From Mitsuokella multacida DSM 20544 (lineage in GTDB: Bacteria > Bacillota > Negativicutes > Selenomonadales > Selenomonadaceae): DNA of 64,000 bases. Of the stretch, positions 26,508-36,092 are shown one piece after another. The position numbers and the translations under genes were made by a program. Numbering within the stretch: position 1 is the stretch's first letter; each line of letters starts with the position of its first letter. The notes under the pieces are model-generated. The model was not told where the DNA came from. It searched no databases and saw only the letters and a list, made by a program, of their open reading frames with translations. Where the stretch lies: NCBI RefSeq assembly GCF_000155955.1, contig NZ_GG697143.2, forward strand, positions 99,008 through 163,007. The letters are read 5' to 3'.

Positions 26508-27800
26508 ATGATCGAGCGTTATACTAAGCCGGAAATGGGCCATCTCTGGTCTATCGAGAACGAGTGGCAGCAGATCCTGAATGTCGAGATGGCTGCCTGC
26601 GATGCCATGGCCGAACTCGGAGAGATCCCGAAAGAGGCTGCCAAGAACATTCGCGCGAAAGCAAAATTCGATGTCAATCGCATCCATGAGATCGAGTCGG
26701 TCACGCATCACGACATCATCGCGTTCCTGACGAACGTCGCCGAGAATGTTGGTGATGACTCCAAATACATCCACAAGGGCCTGACGTCCTCGGATGTCAA
26801 GGACACGGCATACTGCATGATGATGCGCGATGCCTGCACGATCATCCTCGATGACCTCAAAAAGTTCCGTGAAGTCCTGCGCCGCCGCGCGAAGGAATTC
26901 AAGCATACGCCGTGCATCGGCCGCACGCATGGCATCCATGCTGAGCCGATGACGTTCGGCCTCAAGCTCTTGCTCTGGAGCGCCGAGATCGAGCGCGACA
27001 TCGAGCGCATGGAGCATGCGAAGAAGATTGTCTCGGTCTGCAAGCTCTCGGGCGCTGTCGGCACGTACTCGAACATCGACCCGAAGATCGAGCAGATGGT
27101 CGGCAAGAAGCTCGGCCTGACGCCGGTGCGCCTCGCTACGCAGGTCATCCAGCGTGATCGTCATGCTGAGTTCGTCACGTCAATCGCAATCTGTTCCTCG
27201 ACGCTCGAGAAGATCGCGACGGAAGTCCGCAACCTGCAGCGCACGGATATCCGCGAGGCAGAGGAGTACTTCTCCCCGGGCCAGAAGGGCTCTTCGGCGA
27301 TGCCGCATAAGCGCAATCCGATCAACTGCGAGCGCATCTCCGGCATGGCCCGCCTGAACCGCGGCAATGCCGTCGCTGCTCTTGAGGACATCACGCTCTG
27401 GCATGAGCGCGATATCTCCCATTCGTCCGTCGAGCGCGTCATCCTGCCGGATTCGTCGATCAACCTCGACTACTGCACGCAGAAGCTCACGGACATCATC
27501 GACAAGCTGCTCGTCTATCCGGACAAGATGCTCCACGATATGAACCGCACGGGCGGCCTGATCTACAGCCAGCGCATCCTGCTGTCGGTCGTCGACAAGG
27601 GCGTGCTGCGCGAGGATGCCTACAAGTGGGTACAGCGCAACGCCATGAAGCGCTGGATGGAAGGCCAAGACTTCCGCACGAGCGTCGAGAACGACCCGGA
27701 TATCACGAAGTACCTGACGAAGGAAGAGATCGATGACTGCTTCGACTACAAGTACTTCCTGCGCCATGTCGATATGATCTTCGAGCGCTTCGGCCTCTGA
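26508..27800 (+). CDS. purB: Adenylosuccinate lyase
   Basis: A 430-residue member of the fumarase/aspartase superfamily that cleaves adenylosuccinate to AMP and SAICAR to AICAR, both with release of fumarate. The superfamily signature SSAMPHKRNPINCERISG is present, preceded by the catalytic-loop region, and GRTHGIHAEPMTFGLKLLLW carries the conserved THG histidine region. Length is normal for the short (Bacillus/Thermotoga-type) enzymes. GAGGAGG lies 7 bases before the ATG. It precedes purA, but a terminator hairpin separates them. Its own leader contains a large hairpin ending in Ts. Confidence 0.96.
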   Translation: MIERYTKPEMGHLWSIENEWQQILNVEMAACDAMAELGEIPKEAAKNIRAKAKFDVNRIHEIESVTHHDIIAFLTNVAENVGDDSKYIHKGLTSSDVKDTAYCMMMRDACTIILDDLKKFREVLRRRAKEFKHTPCIGRTHGIHAEPMTFGLKLLLWSAEIERDIERMEHAKKIVSVCKLSGAVGTYSNIDPKIEQMVGKKLGLTPVRLATQVIQRDRHAEFVTSIAICSSTLEKIATEVRNLQRTDIREAEEYFSPGQKGSSAMPHKRNPINCERISGMARLNRGNAVAALEDITLWHERDISHSSVERVILPDSSINLDYCTQKLTDIIDKLLVYPDKMLHDMNRTGGLIYSQRILLSVVDKGVLREDAYKWVQRNAMKRWMEGQDFRTSVENDPDITKYLTKEEIDDCFDYKYFLRHVDMIFERFGL

Positions 27801-27820
27801 GAATCCAATAAGTGAATGAA

Positions 27821-27853
27821 AGCCTCTTCTCCCTGCGGGGAGAAGGCTTTTCT
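27821..27853 (+). terminator. Terminator between purB and purA
   Basis: AGCCTCTTCTCCC and GGGGAGAAGGCT form a stem with a small bulge and a TGC loop, followed by TTTTCT. Confidence 0.75.
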
Positions 27854-27910
27854 ATGTTTGTGGAGCATCGCAGTAGATGGTCCAACATGCATCATAAAGG
27901 AGAGACCATT

Positions 27911-29197
27911 ATGTCAACAGTAGTAGTAACGGGCACCCAGTGGGGCGATGAAGGCAAGGGCAAGATTGTCGACTATCTCGCTCAGCAGGCTGAGACAGTC
28001 GTGCGCTTCCAGGGCGGCAGCAATGCCGGCCATACCGTTGTCGTCGATGGTGTAGACTATAAACTGCGCCTGATGCCGTCGGGTATCCTCTTCAAGGGTT
28101 CGCACTGCGTCATCGGCAACGGTGTCGCCTTCAACCCGAAGGTCATGCTGCAGGAGATGGACAGCCTCGCAGAGCGCGGCATCGACCTCTCTGGCATCCG
28201 CATCAGCAACCGTGCCCAGCTCGTCCTGCCGTATCACTGCCTGATGGATCAGCTCGCCGATGATGCGCGCGGCAAGGGCAAAGTCGGTACGACGCACAAC
28301 GGCATCGGCCCGTGCTATGTCGACCGCGACAACCGCATCGGCATCCGCGTCTGCGACTTCATCGACAAGGAAGAGTTCGCAAAGCGCCTCAAGGAAAACC
28401 TCGCCATCAAGAACCGCGAGCTCAAGCTGCTCTACGACCATGAGCCGCTCGACTACGAGGAGATCCTCGAGGAGTACAATGGCTATGCAGACCGCCTGCG
28501 CCCGTATGTCTGCGACACGATTGCCCTGCTCGATGAAGAGATCAAGGCCGGCCGCAAGATCCTCTTCGAAGGCGCACAGGCCACGATGCTCGACATCGAC
28601 TACGGCACGTATCCGTACGTCACGGCTTCGCACCCAATCTCGGGCGGCGTCGCCATCGGCGCCGGCGTGGCCCCGCAGAAGATCGACAAGGTCGTCGGTA
28701 TCGTCAAGGCTTACTGCACGCGTGTAGGCGAGGGCCCGTTCCCGACGGAACAGCTCAACGAGACGGGCGACAAACTGCGTGAAGTCGGCCACGAGTACGG
28801 CGTCGTCACGGGCCGTCCGCGCCGCACGGGCTGGCTCGATGCCTGTGTCGTCCGCTATGCCGGCATCCTCTCGGGCATCGACTACATGGCCGTCACGCGC
28901 CTCGACATCCTCGACAGCTTCGACGAGATCAAGATGTGCGTCGCCTACAAGTACAAGGGCGAGACACTCAACGAGATTCCGGCCAGCCTCAAGGTCCTCG
29001 CAGAAGTCGAGCCGGTCTATGAGACGTTCCCGGGCTGGAAGTGCGATATCAGCAAGATCCGCAAGTACGAAGACCTGCCGGAGAATGCCAAGAAGTACCT
29101 CACGCGCATGGCAGAGGTCACGGGCATCGGTCTCGGCATCGTCTCCGTCGGTCCGAACCGCGACGAGACAATCGTCATCGCCAAGGATATCTTCTGA
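27911..29197 (+). CDS. purA: Adenylosuccinate synthetase
   Basis: A 428-residue enzyme joining IMP and aspartate with GTP to form adenylosuccinate, the step before PurB in AMP synthesis. Diagnostic motifs are the N-terminal GTQWGDEGKGKIVDYLA, FQGGSNAGHTVVVDG, GTTHNGIGPCYVDR (catalytic His in the GHT/THN region), and the GTP-binding C-terminal part. The frame is open upstream from 27812, but the ATG at 27911 with AAAGGAGAG before it gives the family's normal N-terminus. A strong terminator follows. With purB immediately upstream it forms the AMP branch. Confidence 0.97.
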   Translation: MSTVVVTGTQWGDEGKGKIVDYLAQQAETVVRFQGGSNAGHTVVVDGVDYKLRLMPSGILFKGSHCVIGNGVAFNPKVMLQEMDSLAERGIDLSGIRISNRAQLVLPYHCLMDQLADDARGKGKVGTTHNGIGPCYVDRDNRIGIRVCDFIDKEEFAKRLKENLAIKNRELKLLYDHEPLDYEEILEEYNGYADRLRPYVCDTIALLDEEIKAGRKILFEGAQATMLDIDYGTYPYVTASHPISGGVAIGAGVAPQKIDKVVGIVKAYCTRVGEGPFPTEQLNETGDKLREVGHEYGVVTGRPRRTGWLDACVVRYAGILSGIDYMAVTRLDILDSFDEIKMCVAYKYKGETLNEIPASLKVLAEVEPVYETFPGWKCDISKIRKYEDLPENAKKYLTRMAEVTGIGLGIVSVGPNRDETIVIAKDIF

Positions 29198-29215
29198 GAT
29201 ATAGTTTGATTGGAG

Positions 29216-29248
29216 CAGGGTGCATCGAGTGATGCACCCTGTTTTTTT
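29216..29248 (+). terminator. Terminator of purA
   Basis: CAGGGTGCATC (29216-29226) pairs perfectly with GATGCACCCTG (29231-29241), followed by TTTTTTT. Confidence 0.95.
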
Positions 29249-29320
29249 GCTCTGCATAAAAGTCAGAAAATACCGTGTATTTATATAAGTCGCTGAGAAA
29301 TAGAAAACAATAAAAATAGA

Positions 29321-29402
29321 TTGACAAACCGGGAGTATGATGCTATATTTAAATCATGAAATGTGCTCGAACACAAATGAGCAAAGTATTGGAACTCGAA
29401 CA
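29321..29402 (+). promoter_or_regulatory. Arabinose operon promoter with candidate operator repeats
   Basis: TTGACA (29321-29326), 17-bp spacer, TATATT (29344-29349). Just downstream of the predicted start are an imperfect 12-bp dyad GTGCTCGAACAC (29363-29374, 10 of 12 symmetric) and a direct repeat of CTCGAACA at 29366-29373 and 29395-29402. The position, covering the leader and ribosome site, is that of a repressor site; the LacI-type gene at 34863-35882 is the obvious candidate regulator. Confidence 0.7.
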
Positions 29403-29417
29403 AAGGAGAGAAAAGAA

Positions 29418-30836
29418 ATGGTAACAAGCACAGGCAATGCGCCAGAGAAGAAAATCTCCAGTGCATTCATTTACTTCTTCGGATCCTTCGGCGGCATCCT
29501 CTTCGGTTATGATATCGGCGTCATGACAGGAGCCCTGCCGTTCCTGCAGAACGATTGGAACCTGCAGGGCAATGCGAGCATCATCGGCTGGATCACATCG
29601 GCCGTCATGTTCGGCGCTATCTTTGGCGGCGCACTCGCCGGTCAGCTCTCTGACCGCCTCGGCCGCCGCAAGATGATTCTCATCTCCGCACTCATCTTCG
29701 TTGTCGGCTCGATCCTCTCTGGTATCGCTCCGCACAACGGCCAGTATTATCTCATCGGTGTCCGCATCCTCCTGGGCCTCGCCGTCGGCGCGGCTTCGGC
29801 TCTCGTCCCGGCTTACATGTCGGAAATGGCACCGGCTCATCTGCGCGGCCGCCTCTCGGGCATCAACCAGACGATGATTGTCTCGGGCATGCTGCTCTCG
29901 TACATCGTCGACTTCCTGCTCAAGGACCTGCCGGAGACGATAGCATGGCGCCTGATGCTCGGCCTCGCTGCCGTGCCGGCCATCATCCTCTTCCTCGGCG
30001 TCCTGCGCCTGCCGGAATCCCCGCGTTTCCTCGTCAACCACGGTTTTGTCGATCAGGCACGCCGTGTGCTTGGTTACATCCGCAAGAATGACAAGGAAGT
30101 CGAAGCAGAGCTCGCTGACATCCAGAACACGGCAGCAAGCGAAGCACAGGCTCAGAGCAAGACGACGTTTGCCACGCTTCTTTCGGACAAGTACCGCTAC
30201 CTCGTGACGGCTGGTGTCGGCGTTGCAGCCTTCCAGCAGTTCCAGGGTGCAAATGCAATCTTCTACTACATCCCGCTGATCGTCGAGAAGGCGACGGGAC
30301 AGGCAGCCAGCTCGCAGCTCATGTGGCCGATCATCCAGGGCATCCTGCTCGTCCTCGGCTCGCTGATCTTCCTCGTCATCGCAGATAAGTTCAACCGCCG
30401 CACGCTGCTGACGGTTGGCGGCACGATCATGGGCCTCTCGTTCATCCTGCCGGCTGTCATCAACAGCATCATCCCGGATGCTGACCCGATGATGATTGTC
30501 TTCTTCCTCTGCATCTACGTTGCATTCTATTCCTTCACGTGGGCACCGCTCACCTGGGTCATCGTCGGCGAGATCTTCCCGCTGGCCATCCGCGGCCGCG
30601 CTTCGGGCCTTGCATCCTCGTTCAACTGGATCGGCTCCTTCCTTGTCGGCCTGCTGTTCCCAATCATGACGGCTTCGTTCTCTCAGGCTGCTGTCTTCGC
30701 TATCTTCGGCGTCATCTGCCTGCTCGGTGTCTGCTTCATCCGCAACTGCGTGCCGGAGACGCGCGGCCATACGCTCGAGGAGATCGAGGCTGCTGGCACG
30801 AAGAAATCCGCAAATGCATCGATGCACAATGCCTGA
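29418..30836 (+). CDS. Sugar porter family MFS transporter (pentose:H+ symporter, AraE/XylE-like)
   Basis: A 472-residue, 12-helix major facilitator of the sugar porter family. Visible signatures are GGILFGYDIGVMTGALPFL in helix 1, DRLGRRK after helix 2, PESPRFLV after helix 6, and the C-terminal PETRGHTLEEIE. These match bacterial arabinose, xylose and galactose symporters. The frame is open from 29337, but the ATG at 29418 follows AAAGGAGAG. As first gene of an operon with an FGGY kinase, araD and araA, L-arabinose is the likely substrate. It has a strong promoter with candidate operator repeats. Confidence 0.92.
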   Translation: MVTSTGNAPEKKISSAFIYFFGSFGGILFGYDIGVMTGALPFLQNDWNLQGNASIIGWITSAVMFGAIFGGALAGQLSDRLGRRKMILISALIFVVGSILSGIAPHNGQYYLIGVRILLGLAVGAASALVPAYMSEMAPAHLRGRLSGINQTMIVSGMLLSYIVDFLLKDLPETIAWRLMLGLAAVPAIILFLGVLRLPESPRFLVNHGFVDQARRVLGYIRKNDKEVEAELADIQNTAASEAQAQSKTTFATLLSDKYRYLVTAGVGVAAFQQFQGANAIFYYIPLIVEKATGQAASSQLMWPIIQGILLVLGSLIFLVIADKFNRRTLLTVGGTIMGLSFILPAVINSIIPDADPMMIVFFLCIYVAFYSFTWAPLTWVIVGEIFPLAIRGRASGLASSFNWIGSFLVGLLFPIMTASFSQAAVFAIFGVICLLGVCFIRNCVPETRGHTLEEIEAAGTKKSANASMHNA

Positions 30837-30882
30837 TCGCATATAGATATCAGGTAAGGGTATTGCAAAGGGAAGGTTTACC

Positions 30883-32496
30883 ATGGACTTAAAGAAAAAT
30901 GCCGCAGCGATTGAGGCGGGCCGCACGGCCCTCGGCCTCGAGCTCGGTTCGACGAACATCAAGATGGTGCTGGTCAATGAAGCTTGCGAGACGCTGGCCT
31001 CGACGAGCTACGGCTGGGAGAATCAGCTGGAGAACGGCATCTGGACGTACGACCTTGCGACGGTCTGGCTCGGCATCGAGGATGCGTTCCACAGCCTGAC
31101 GGCCGATGTGCAGAGCCGCTACCATGTGGAGCTCAAGACCATCGGCTCCATCGGCGTCAGCGCGATGATGCACGGCTACCTGCCGTTCGACAAGGACGGC
31201 AAGCAGCTCGCACCGTTCCGGACCTGGCGCAATAACATCACGGGCGAGGCAGCAGATCAGCTCACGGAGCTCTTCGGCTTCAACATCCCGCAGCGCTGGA
31301 GCATCGCGCACCTCTATCAAGCCATCCTCAATAAAGAAGATCACGTCAAGGACATCGCTTTTTTGACGACGCTGGCCGGCTATGTACACTGGCAGCTCAG
31401 CGGCGAGAAAGTCCTCGGCATCGGCGATGCTTCGGGCATGTTCCCGATTGATGAGAAGACGGGCCTTTACGACGCGGCGATGCTCGAGAAGTTCGAGAGC
31501 CTTGATGCGGTCAAGGCCTATCCCTGGAAACTGCAGGAAATCCTGCCGCAGCCGCTGCGTGCAGGCCACTCCGGCGGCCAGCTCACGAAGGAGGGTGCAT
31601 GGCTGCTCGACCCGACGGGCAAGCTGCAGCCGGGCGCGCTCATGGCGCCGCCTGAGGGCGATGCCGGCACGGGCATGGTCTCGACGAACGCCGTCCGCAA
31701 GCGCACGGGCAACATCTCGGTCGGCACGTCGGCGTTCTCGATGAACGTCCTCGACGCACCGCTCAAGGAAGTGCACCGCGACATCGATGTTGTGACGACG
31801 CCGGACGGTGCGCCGGTGGCCATGGTCCATGCCAACAACTGCTCGAGCGACCTCAATGCCTGGATCGGCATGTTCGGCGAGTTCGCAGAGCTCATCGGCC
31901 ACGGCCAGACGCCAGCCAAGCTTTACCGGACGCTGTTTGAAGTGTCGCAGCGCGCAAACCGCGATGCGGGCGGCCTGCTCAATTACAGCTGCCTGTCAGG
32001 CGAGAACATCACGAAGGTCGAGACGGGCCGTCCTCTCTTCGTGCGCACGCCGCACAGCCACATGAACCTCGCGAACTTTATGCTCGCGCAGCTCTACGGC
32101 TGCTTCGCTCCGCTCAAAATCGGCATGGACATCCTCGTCAAGGAAGAGGGCGTCCAGACGGACGTCATGATCGCGCAGGGCGGTCTCTTCAAGACGCCGG
32201 TCATCGGCCAGCAGGTCCTCGCCGACTGCCTCGGCCTGCCGATCACCGTCATGGAGACGGCCGGCGAGGGCGGACCGTGGGGCATGGCGGTGCTCGCCGT
32301 CTTTGCCAAGTGGCATAGCGGCAAGGCGCTGGCAGATTTCCTCGATGACGATGTCTTCCACAATCCAGAGAGCTCGACGCTGCTGCCGACGGAAGCCGGC
32401 CGCCTCGGCTGCCAGAAGTTCATCGCCGCCTACAAGGAAGGCCTCGAGGTCGAGCGCAAGGCTGGCGAGCTCATAGCCGACCATGCCGACGCCTGA
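30883..32496 (+). CDS. FGGY-family carbohydrate kinase, probable L-ribulokinase
   Basis: A 537-residue sugar kinase of the FGGY class with the N-terminal phosphate loop ALGLELGSTNIKMVLVN and the glycine-rich C-terminal METAGEGGPWGMA. It is not the classical E. coli AraB type and by sequence alone would be called xylulokinase-like, but its position between an arabinose-type transporter and araD/araA makes L-ribulose the expected substrate; similar non-classical ribulokinases are known from Bacteroides and clostridial arabinose operons. Start ATG at 30883 lies 46 bp after the transporter with AAGGGAAGG upstream. The gap of 29 bp to araD indicates one operon. Confidence 0.85.
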   Translation: MDLKKNAAAIEAGRTALGLELGSTNIKMVLVNEACETLASTSYGWENQLENGIWTYDLATVWLGIEDAFHSLTADVQSRYHVELKTIGSIGVSAMMHGYLPFDKDGKQLAPFRTWRNNITGEAADQLTELFGFNIPQRWSIAHLYQAILNKEDHVKDIAFLTTLAGYVHWQLSGEKVLGIGDASGMFPIDEKTGLYDAAMLEKFESLDAVKAYPWKLQEILPQPLRAGHSGGQLTKEGAWLLDPTGKLQPGALMAPPEGDAGTGMVSTNAVRKRTGNISVGTSAFSMNVLDAPLKEVHRDIDVVTTPDGAPVAMVHANNCSSDLNAWIGMFGEFAELIGHGQTPAKLYRTLFEVSQRANRDAGGLLNYSCLSGENITKVETGRPLFVRTPHSHMNLANFMLAQLYGCFAPLKIGMDILVKEEGVQTDVMIAQGGLFKTPVIGQQVLADCLGLPITVMETAGEGGPWGMAVLAVFAKWHSGKALADFLDDDVFHNPESSTLLPTEAGRLGCQKFIAAYKEGLEVERKAGELIADHADA

Positions 32497-32525
32497 GCAT
32501 TCTTTACGAAAGGACCATCCTACCA

Positions 32526-33254
32526 ATGTTAGAAGAACTCAAACAGGAAGTTTATGAAGCCAACATGATGCTGCCGAAGCTCGGCATCGTCACGTTCACT
32601 TGGGGCAATGTCTCGGGCATCGACCGCGAGAAGAACCTCTTCGTCATCAAGCCGTCGGGCGTGCCGTACGAGGACCTCAAGCCCTCGGATATGGTCGTCG
32701 TCGACCTTGAGGGCCACGTCGTCGAGGGTGATATGAACCCGTCGAGCGATACGATGACGCATCTCGTGCTCTACAAGGCCTTCCCGAATATCAAGGCCGT
32801 CGTCCACACGCATTCCAAATGGGCCGTCTCCTTTGCAGAAGCTGGTGTGCCAATCGAAGCGCTCGGCACGACGCACGCTGATACGTTCTACGGCGACGTC
32901 CCCGTGACGGATGCCCTGACGAAGCAGGAGATCGAGGAGGCTTACGAGGAGAACACGGGCAAGGTCATCGTCCGCACGTTCAAGGAGTACGGCATCGACC
33001 CGGATGCTGTGCCAGCCGTCCTCGTCAAGCAGCATGGCCCGTTCACCTGGGGCCCGAGCCCCAAGAAGGCCGTCGAGAACGCGAAGATCCTCGAGGTCGT
33101 CGCCGAGATGAATTACCATGCCCTGCAGCTCACGCGCGCGGACATCCGCGTGCCGCAGTTCCTGCTCGACAAGCATTACTACCGCAAGCACGGCGCAAAC
33201 GCCTACTATGGCCAGAACAACGCCAAGTCGAAGAGCGGTGTCACGCACAAATAA
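32526..33254 (+). CDS. araD: L-ribulose-5-phosphate 4-epimerase
   Basis: A 242-residue class II aldolase-family epimerase converting L-ribulose-5-phosphate to D-xylulose-5-phosphate. The phosphate-binding TFTWGNVSGID, IKPSGVPYEDL, zinc-ligand histidines in VVHTHSKWAV and the C-terminal LVKQHGPFTWG are all present, and the length is right (AraD ~230). AAAGGACC precedes the ATG. It is followed by two tandem hairpins before araA. Confidence 0.95.
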   Translation: MLEELKQEVYEANMMLPKLGIVTFTWGNVSGIDREKNLFVIKPSGVPYEDLKPSDMVVVDLEGHVVEGDMNPSSDTMTHLVLYKAFPNIKAVVHTHSKWAVSFAEAGVPIEALGTTHADTFYGDVPVTDALTKQEIEEAYEENTGKVIVRTFKEYGIDPDAVPAVLVKQHGPFTWGPSPKKAVENAKILEVVAEMNYHALQLTRADIRVPQFLLDKHYYRKHGANAYYGQNNAKSKSGVTHK

Positions 33255-33350
33255 CAAAAACTCCTGCGGCTTGCCGCAGGAGGAAGCCAAGACTAAAACT
33301 CCTGCAGCACGCTGCAGGAGGAAGCATACAGGTAGAAGGGAAGTAACATC
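33255..33350 (+). promoter_or_regulatory. Twin covarying hairpins between araD and araA
   Basis: Two ~38-bp repeats each form a perfect 10-bp hairpin: CTCCTGCGGC/GCCGCAGGAG (33261-33282) and CTCCTGCAGC/GCTGCAGGAG (33299-33320). The two copies differ by one base pair (G-C versus A-T) changed on both arms, so pairing is preserved. Neither has a T-run. The 3' arms end in AGGAGG, which is thereby masked. A role in mRNA stability, processing or differential expression of araA is likely; the araA ribosome site (GAAGGGAAG) lies after them. Confidence 0.75.
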
Positions 33351-34778
33351 ATGTTGAAACTCACGCACGATTACAAGTTCTGGTTTGTCGCTGGTTCCCA
33401 GTTCCTCTATGGTGAGGAGCAGCTCAAGAACGTTGCCCGCGATGCGGAAGACATCGTCAAGAAGCTCAATGAGAGTGGCAAGCTCCCGTACCCGATCGAG
33501 TTCAAGGGCGTCATGACGACGGCTGACGGCATTACGCAGTTCATGAAGGATGTCAACTACAATGACGACGTCGCAGGCGTCATCACCTGGATGCACACCT
33601 TCTCCCCAGCGAAGAACTGGATCCGCGGCACGAAGCTCCTGCAGAAGCCGCTGCTGCACCTTGCGACGCAGTACCTCAACAAGATCCCGTATGACACGAT
33701 CGACTTCGACTACATGAACCTCAACCAGAGCGCACACGGCGACCGCGAGTACGGTTATCTCAACGCTCGCCTCGGCCTCAACAACAAGGTCGTCTACGGC
33801 TGGTGGGGCGATGAAGAAGTCCAGGATGAGATCACTTCGTGGGAAGATGTCGCCGTTGCCTACAACGAGAGCTTCCACATCAAGGTCTGCCGCTTCGGCG
33901 ATACGATGCGCAATGTAGCCGTCACGGAGGGCGATAAGGTCCAGGCGCAGATCCAGCTCGGCTGGACGGTCGACTACTGGCCGGTCGGCGACCTCGTCGA
34001 AGTCGTCGATGCCGTCAGCGAGGCAGACATCGATGCAGAGTACAAGAAACTGCAGGAACTCTACACGTTCAACCCGCAGGAGAACAGCCCAGAGAAATTC
34101 GAGAGCTCGGTCCGCTATCAGCTGCGCGAGTACCTCGGCATCAAGAAGTTCCTCGATGACAAGGGCTACACGGCCTTCTCGACGAACTTCGAGGACCTCA
34201 AGGGCCTCAAGCAGCTGCCGGGCCTCGCTGCTCAGCTCTTGATGCGCGACGGGTACGGCTTCGGTGCAGAGGGCGACTGGAAGACGTCGGCACTGACGCG
34301 CTTGCTGAAGATCATGGCACACAATGACCGCACGGTCTTCATGGAAGACTACACGCTCGACCTGCGCAAGGGCCATGAAGCTATCCTCGGCGCTCACATG
34401 CTCGAGGTTGACCCGACGATTGCCAGCGACAAGCCGCGCGTCGAAGTCCATCCGCTCGACATCGGCGGCAAGGATGACCCGGCCCGCCTCGTCTTCACGG
34501 GTGCTGACGGCGAAGGCATCGACTGCACGGTCGCTGACTTCCGCGATGGCTTCCGCCTCATCAGCTATCCGGTCGATTGCCGCAAGGCTGAGGCGGAGAC
34601 GCCGCATCTGCCGGTCGCTAAGCAGCTCTGGACGCCGAAAGTCGGCCTCAAGAAGGGCGCTACGGCTTGGATCCACGCTGGCGGCGGCCATCACACGGTC
34701 CTGTCCTTCCGCATCACAGAAGAGCAGATCCATGATCTCGGCACGATGCTCGGCATGAACCTCGTCGAGATCTGCTGA
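33351..34778 (+). CDS. araA: L-arabinose isomerase
   Basis: A 475-residue isomerase converting L-arabinose to L-ribulose, a Mn-dependent enzyme. Family landmarks are [16 protein letters not shown] near the N-terminus, the central [38 protein letters not shown], and the C-terminal [10 protein letters not shown] with metal-ligand histidines. Length is close to the ~475-500 of AraA proteins. It is the last gene of the arabinose operon and is followed by a strong bidirectional terminator. With the transporter, kinase and AraD it completes the route to xylulose-5-phosphate. Confidence 0.97.
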   Translation: MLKLTHDYKFWFVAGSQFLYGEEQLKNVARDAEDIVKKLNESGKLPYPIEFKGVMTTADGITQFMKDVNYNDDVAGVITWMHTFSPAKNWIRGTKLLQKPLLHLATQYLNKIPYDTIDFDYMNLNQSAHGDREYGYLNARLGLNNKVVYGWWGDEEVQDEITSWEDVAVAYNESFHIKVCRFGDTMRNVAVTEGDKVQAQIQLGWTVDYWPVGDLVEVVDAVSEADIDAEYKKLQELYTFNPQENSPEKFESSVRYQLREYLGIKKFLDDKGYTAFSTNFEDLKGLKQLPGLAAQLLMRDGYGFGAEGDWKTSALTRLLKIMAHNDRTVFMEDYTLDLRKGHEAILGAHMLEVDPTIASDKPRVEVHPLDIGGKDDPARLVFTGADGEGIDCTVADFRDGFRLISYPVDCRKAEAETPHLPVAKQLWTPKVGLKKGATAWIHAGGGHHTVLSFRITEEQIHDLGTMLGMNLVEIC

Positions 34779-34805
34779 TTGCTCCTATATCCATACACCT
34801 ACACA

Positions 34806-34852
34806 AAAGAAGGCTCTCGTTCCAATCTCAGGAACGGGAGCCTTCTTTTTAT
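34806..34852. terminator. Bidirectional terminator between araA and the LacI-type gene
   Basis: Arms AGAAGGCTCTCGTTCC and GGAACGGGAGCCTTCT with flanking A- and T-runs, serving the two converging genes. Confidence 0.93.
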
Positions 34853-34862
34853 CGCGCTACCA

Positions 34863-35882
34863 TTATTCTACATTCTGCAGGATGCGGATCTCATTGCGCA
34901 TGATGTACTTGTCGTGTTCCGGTGCGATGCCATTGACGAGGTAGTCGAAGACGACCTGCATGGCGCGTTGGCCCTGCTGACGCGGGTGCTGATAGAGGGC
35001 AGCTTGGATGACGCCCTTCTTCATCATCTCGATCGTCGTCGGGATCGTGTCGAAGACGATCATCGTGATGTCCTTGCGCCCCGCGGCGAGGACGGCGCGG
35101 GCGGCGCCGTAGGCGCCGGCCGAGATGATGAAGATGGAGTTGAGCTCGGGATGGTCGAGCAGCAGCTGGCGCACCTTCTCGTAGGCAATCATGTCATCAT
35201 CCTCACACTCCTCGACGCCGCAGAAGTGGAAATCGGGGTGCTCCTGCATGGTCTCGAGGAAGCCGTCGAGGCGCTGGCGATGGCCGAGCATCTGCAGGGA
35301 GCCGAGCAGCACGCCCGTGTGGAGCGGCTGCGGATGGATCATGCAGAGCAGGGCCGCGGCCGTCTTGCCGCCATTGGGATAATTCGGCCCGACGTAGCAC
35401 TGGCGATGGGATGCCTCGATATCGTTGTTGAGCGTGACGACGAAGATTTTGTCGGCGACGCACTCGTCGATTTTCTGGATGATGCGCGGGTGGTTGAGCG
35501 GGTCGATGATCAGTGCGTTGATGCCCTGCTCGCGCAGTTCGTCGATGATGGCGCACTGTTTGTCGAGGTCGAACCCGCGCATGCTGCGCCAGATGACCTT
35601 AAGGCCGTAGGAATCGTATTTGTCCGCCATGTGGTGCATGGCAGACAGTACGTCGTCAAAGAAGTGGACGCCCTCGGAGAGCAGCAGAACCCCGACGGTC
35701 GGGTGCTTCTTGCGGGCGGCGAGGGCCTTGCCTGCTGGATTCGGGTGATAGTGGAGCTTGGCGGCCATGTCGAGGACGAGTTTTGCCTTTTCGGGTTTGA
35801 CCTTGCCGCGCCCGTTGAGCACGCGGTCGACTGTGCCGCGCGAGACGCCGCAGAGTTCGGCAATCTGTTTGATGGTTACCAT
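34863..35882 (-). CDS. LacI family transcriptional regulator, probable arabinose operon regulator
   Basis: A 339-residue LacI/GalR-type regulator. The HTH is VTIKQIAELCGVSRGTVDRV followed by the hinge NGRGKVKPEKAKLV, then a periplasmic-binding-protein-like effector domain (PTVGVLLLSEGVHFFDDVLS onward, DPLNHPRIIQKID, AALYQHPRQQGQRAMQ). The GTVDRVLNGRG variant is the subgroup that often pairs with sugar-alcohol or pentose genes. It converges on araA and is the only regulator in the cluster, so control of the arabinose operon is the simplest inference. Effector is unknown. Confidence 0.88.
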   Translation of the reverse strand: MVTIKQIAELCGVSRGTVDRVLNGRGKVKPEKAKLVLDMAAKLHYHPNPAGKALAARKKHPTVGVLLLSEGVHFFDDVLSAMHHMADKYDSYGLKVIWRSMRGFDLDKQCAIIDELREQGINALIIDPLNHPRIIQKIDECVADKIFVVTLNNDIEASHRQCYVGPNYPNGGKTAAALLCMIHPQPLHTGVLLGSLQMLGHRQRLDGFLETMQEHPDFHFCGVEECEDDDMIAYEKVRQLLLDHPELNSIFIISAGAYGAARAVLAAGRKDITMIVFDTIPTTIEMMKKGVIQAALYQHPRQQGQRAMQVVFDYLVNGIAPEHDKYIMRNEIRILQNVE

Positions 35883-36092
35883 GATATCGACTTCCTCTGT
35901 TGTTTCTTTTTGATTCTTTGCAGCAATCTTTAAATTCTAATATTCTAGGTGCAGGTGCTTTTTTCCTGCTCGTACGCTTCCTGGATTGCTCAGTGCGGGG
36001 ATTTCTGCTATACTATTCGCGATTGCAGAAATGCAGGAATGTTGCAGAGCAGCGATGAACAGTGATGAGCAGCGAAAGGATGGACACGCGCG

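Noticed and set aside
29349..30977. A 542-residue minus-strand frame opposite the sugar transporter
   Set aside because: Antisense of a membrane protein; strongly charged and unlike any family, with no start context.
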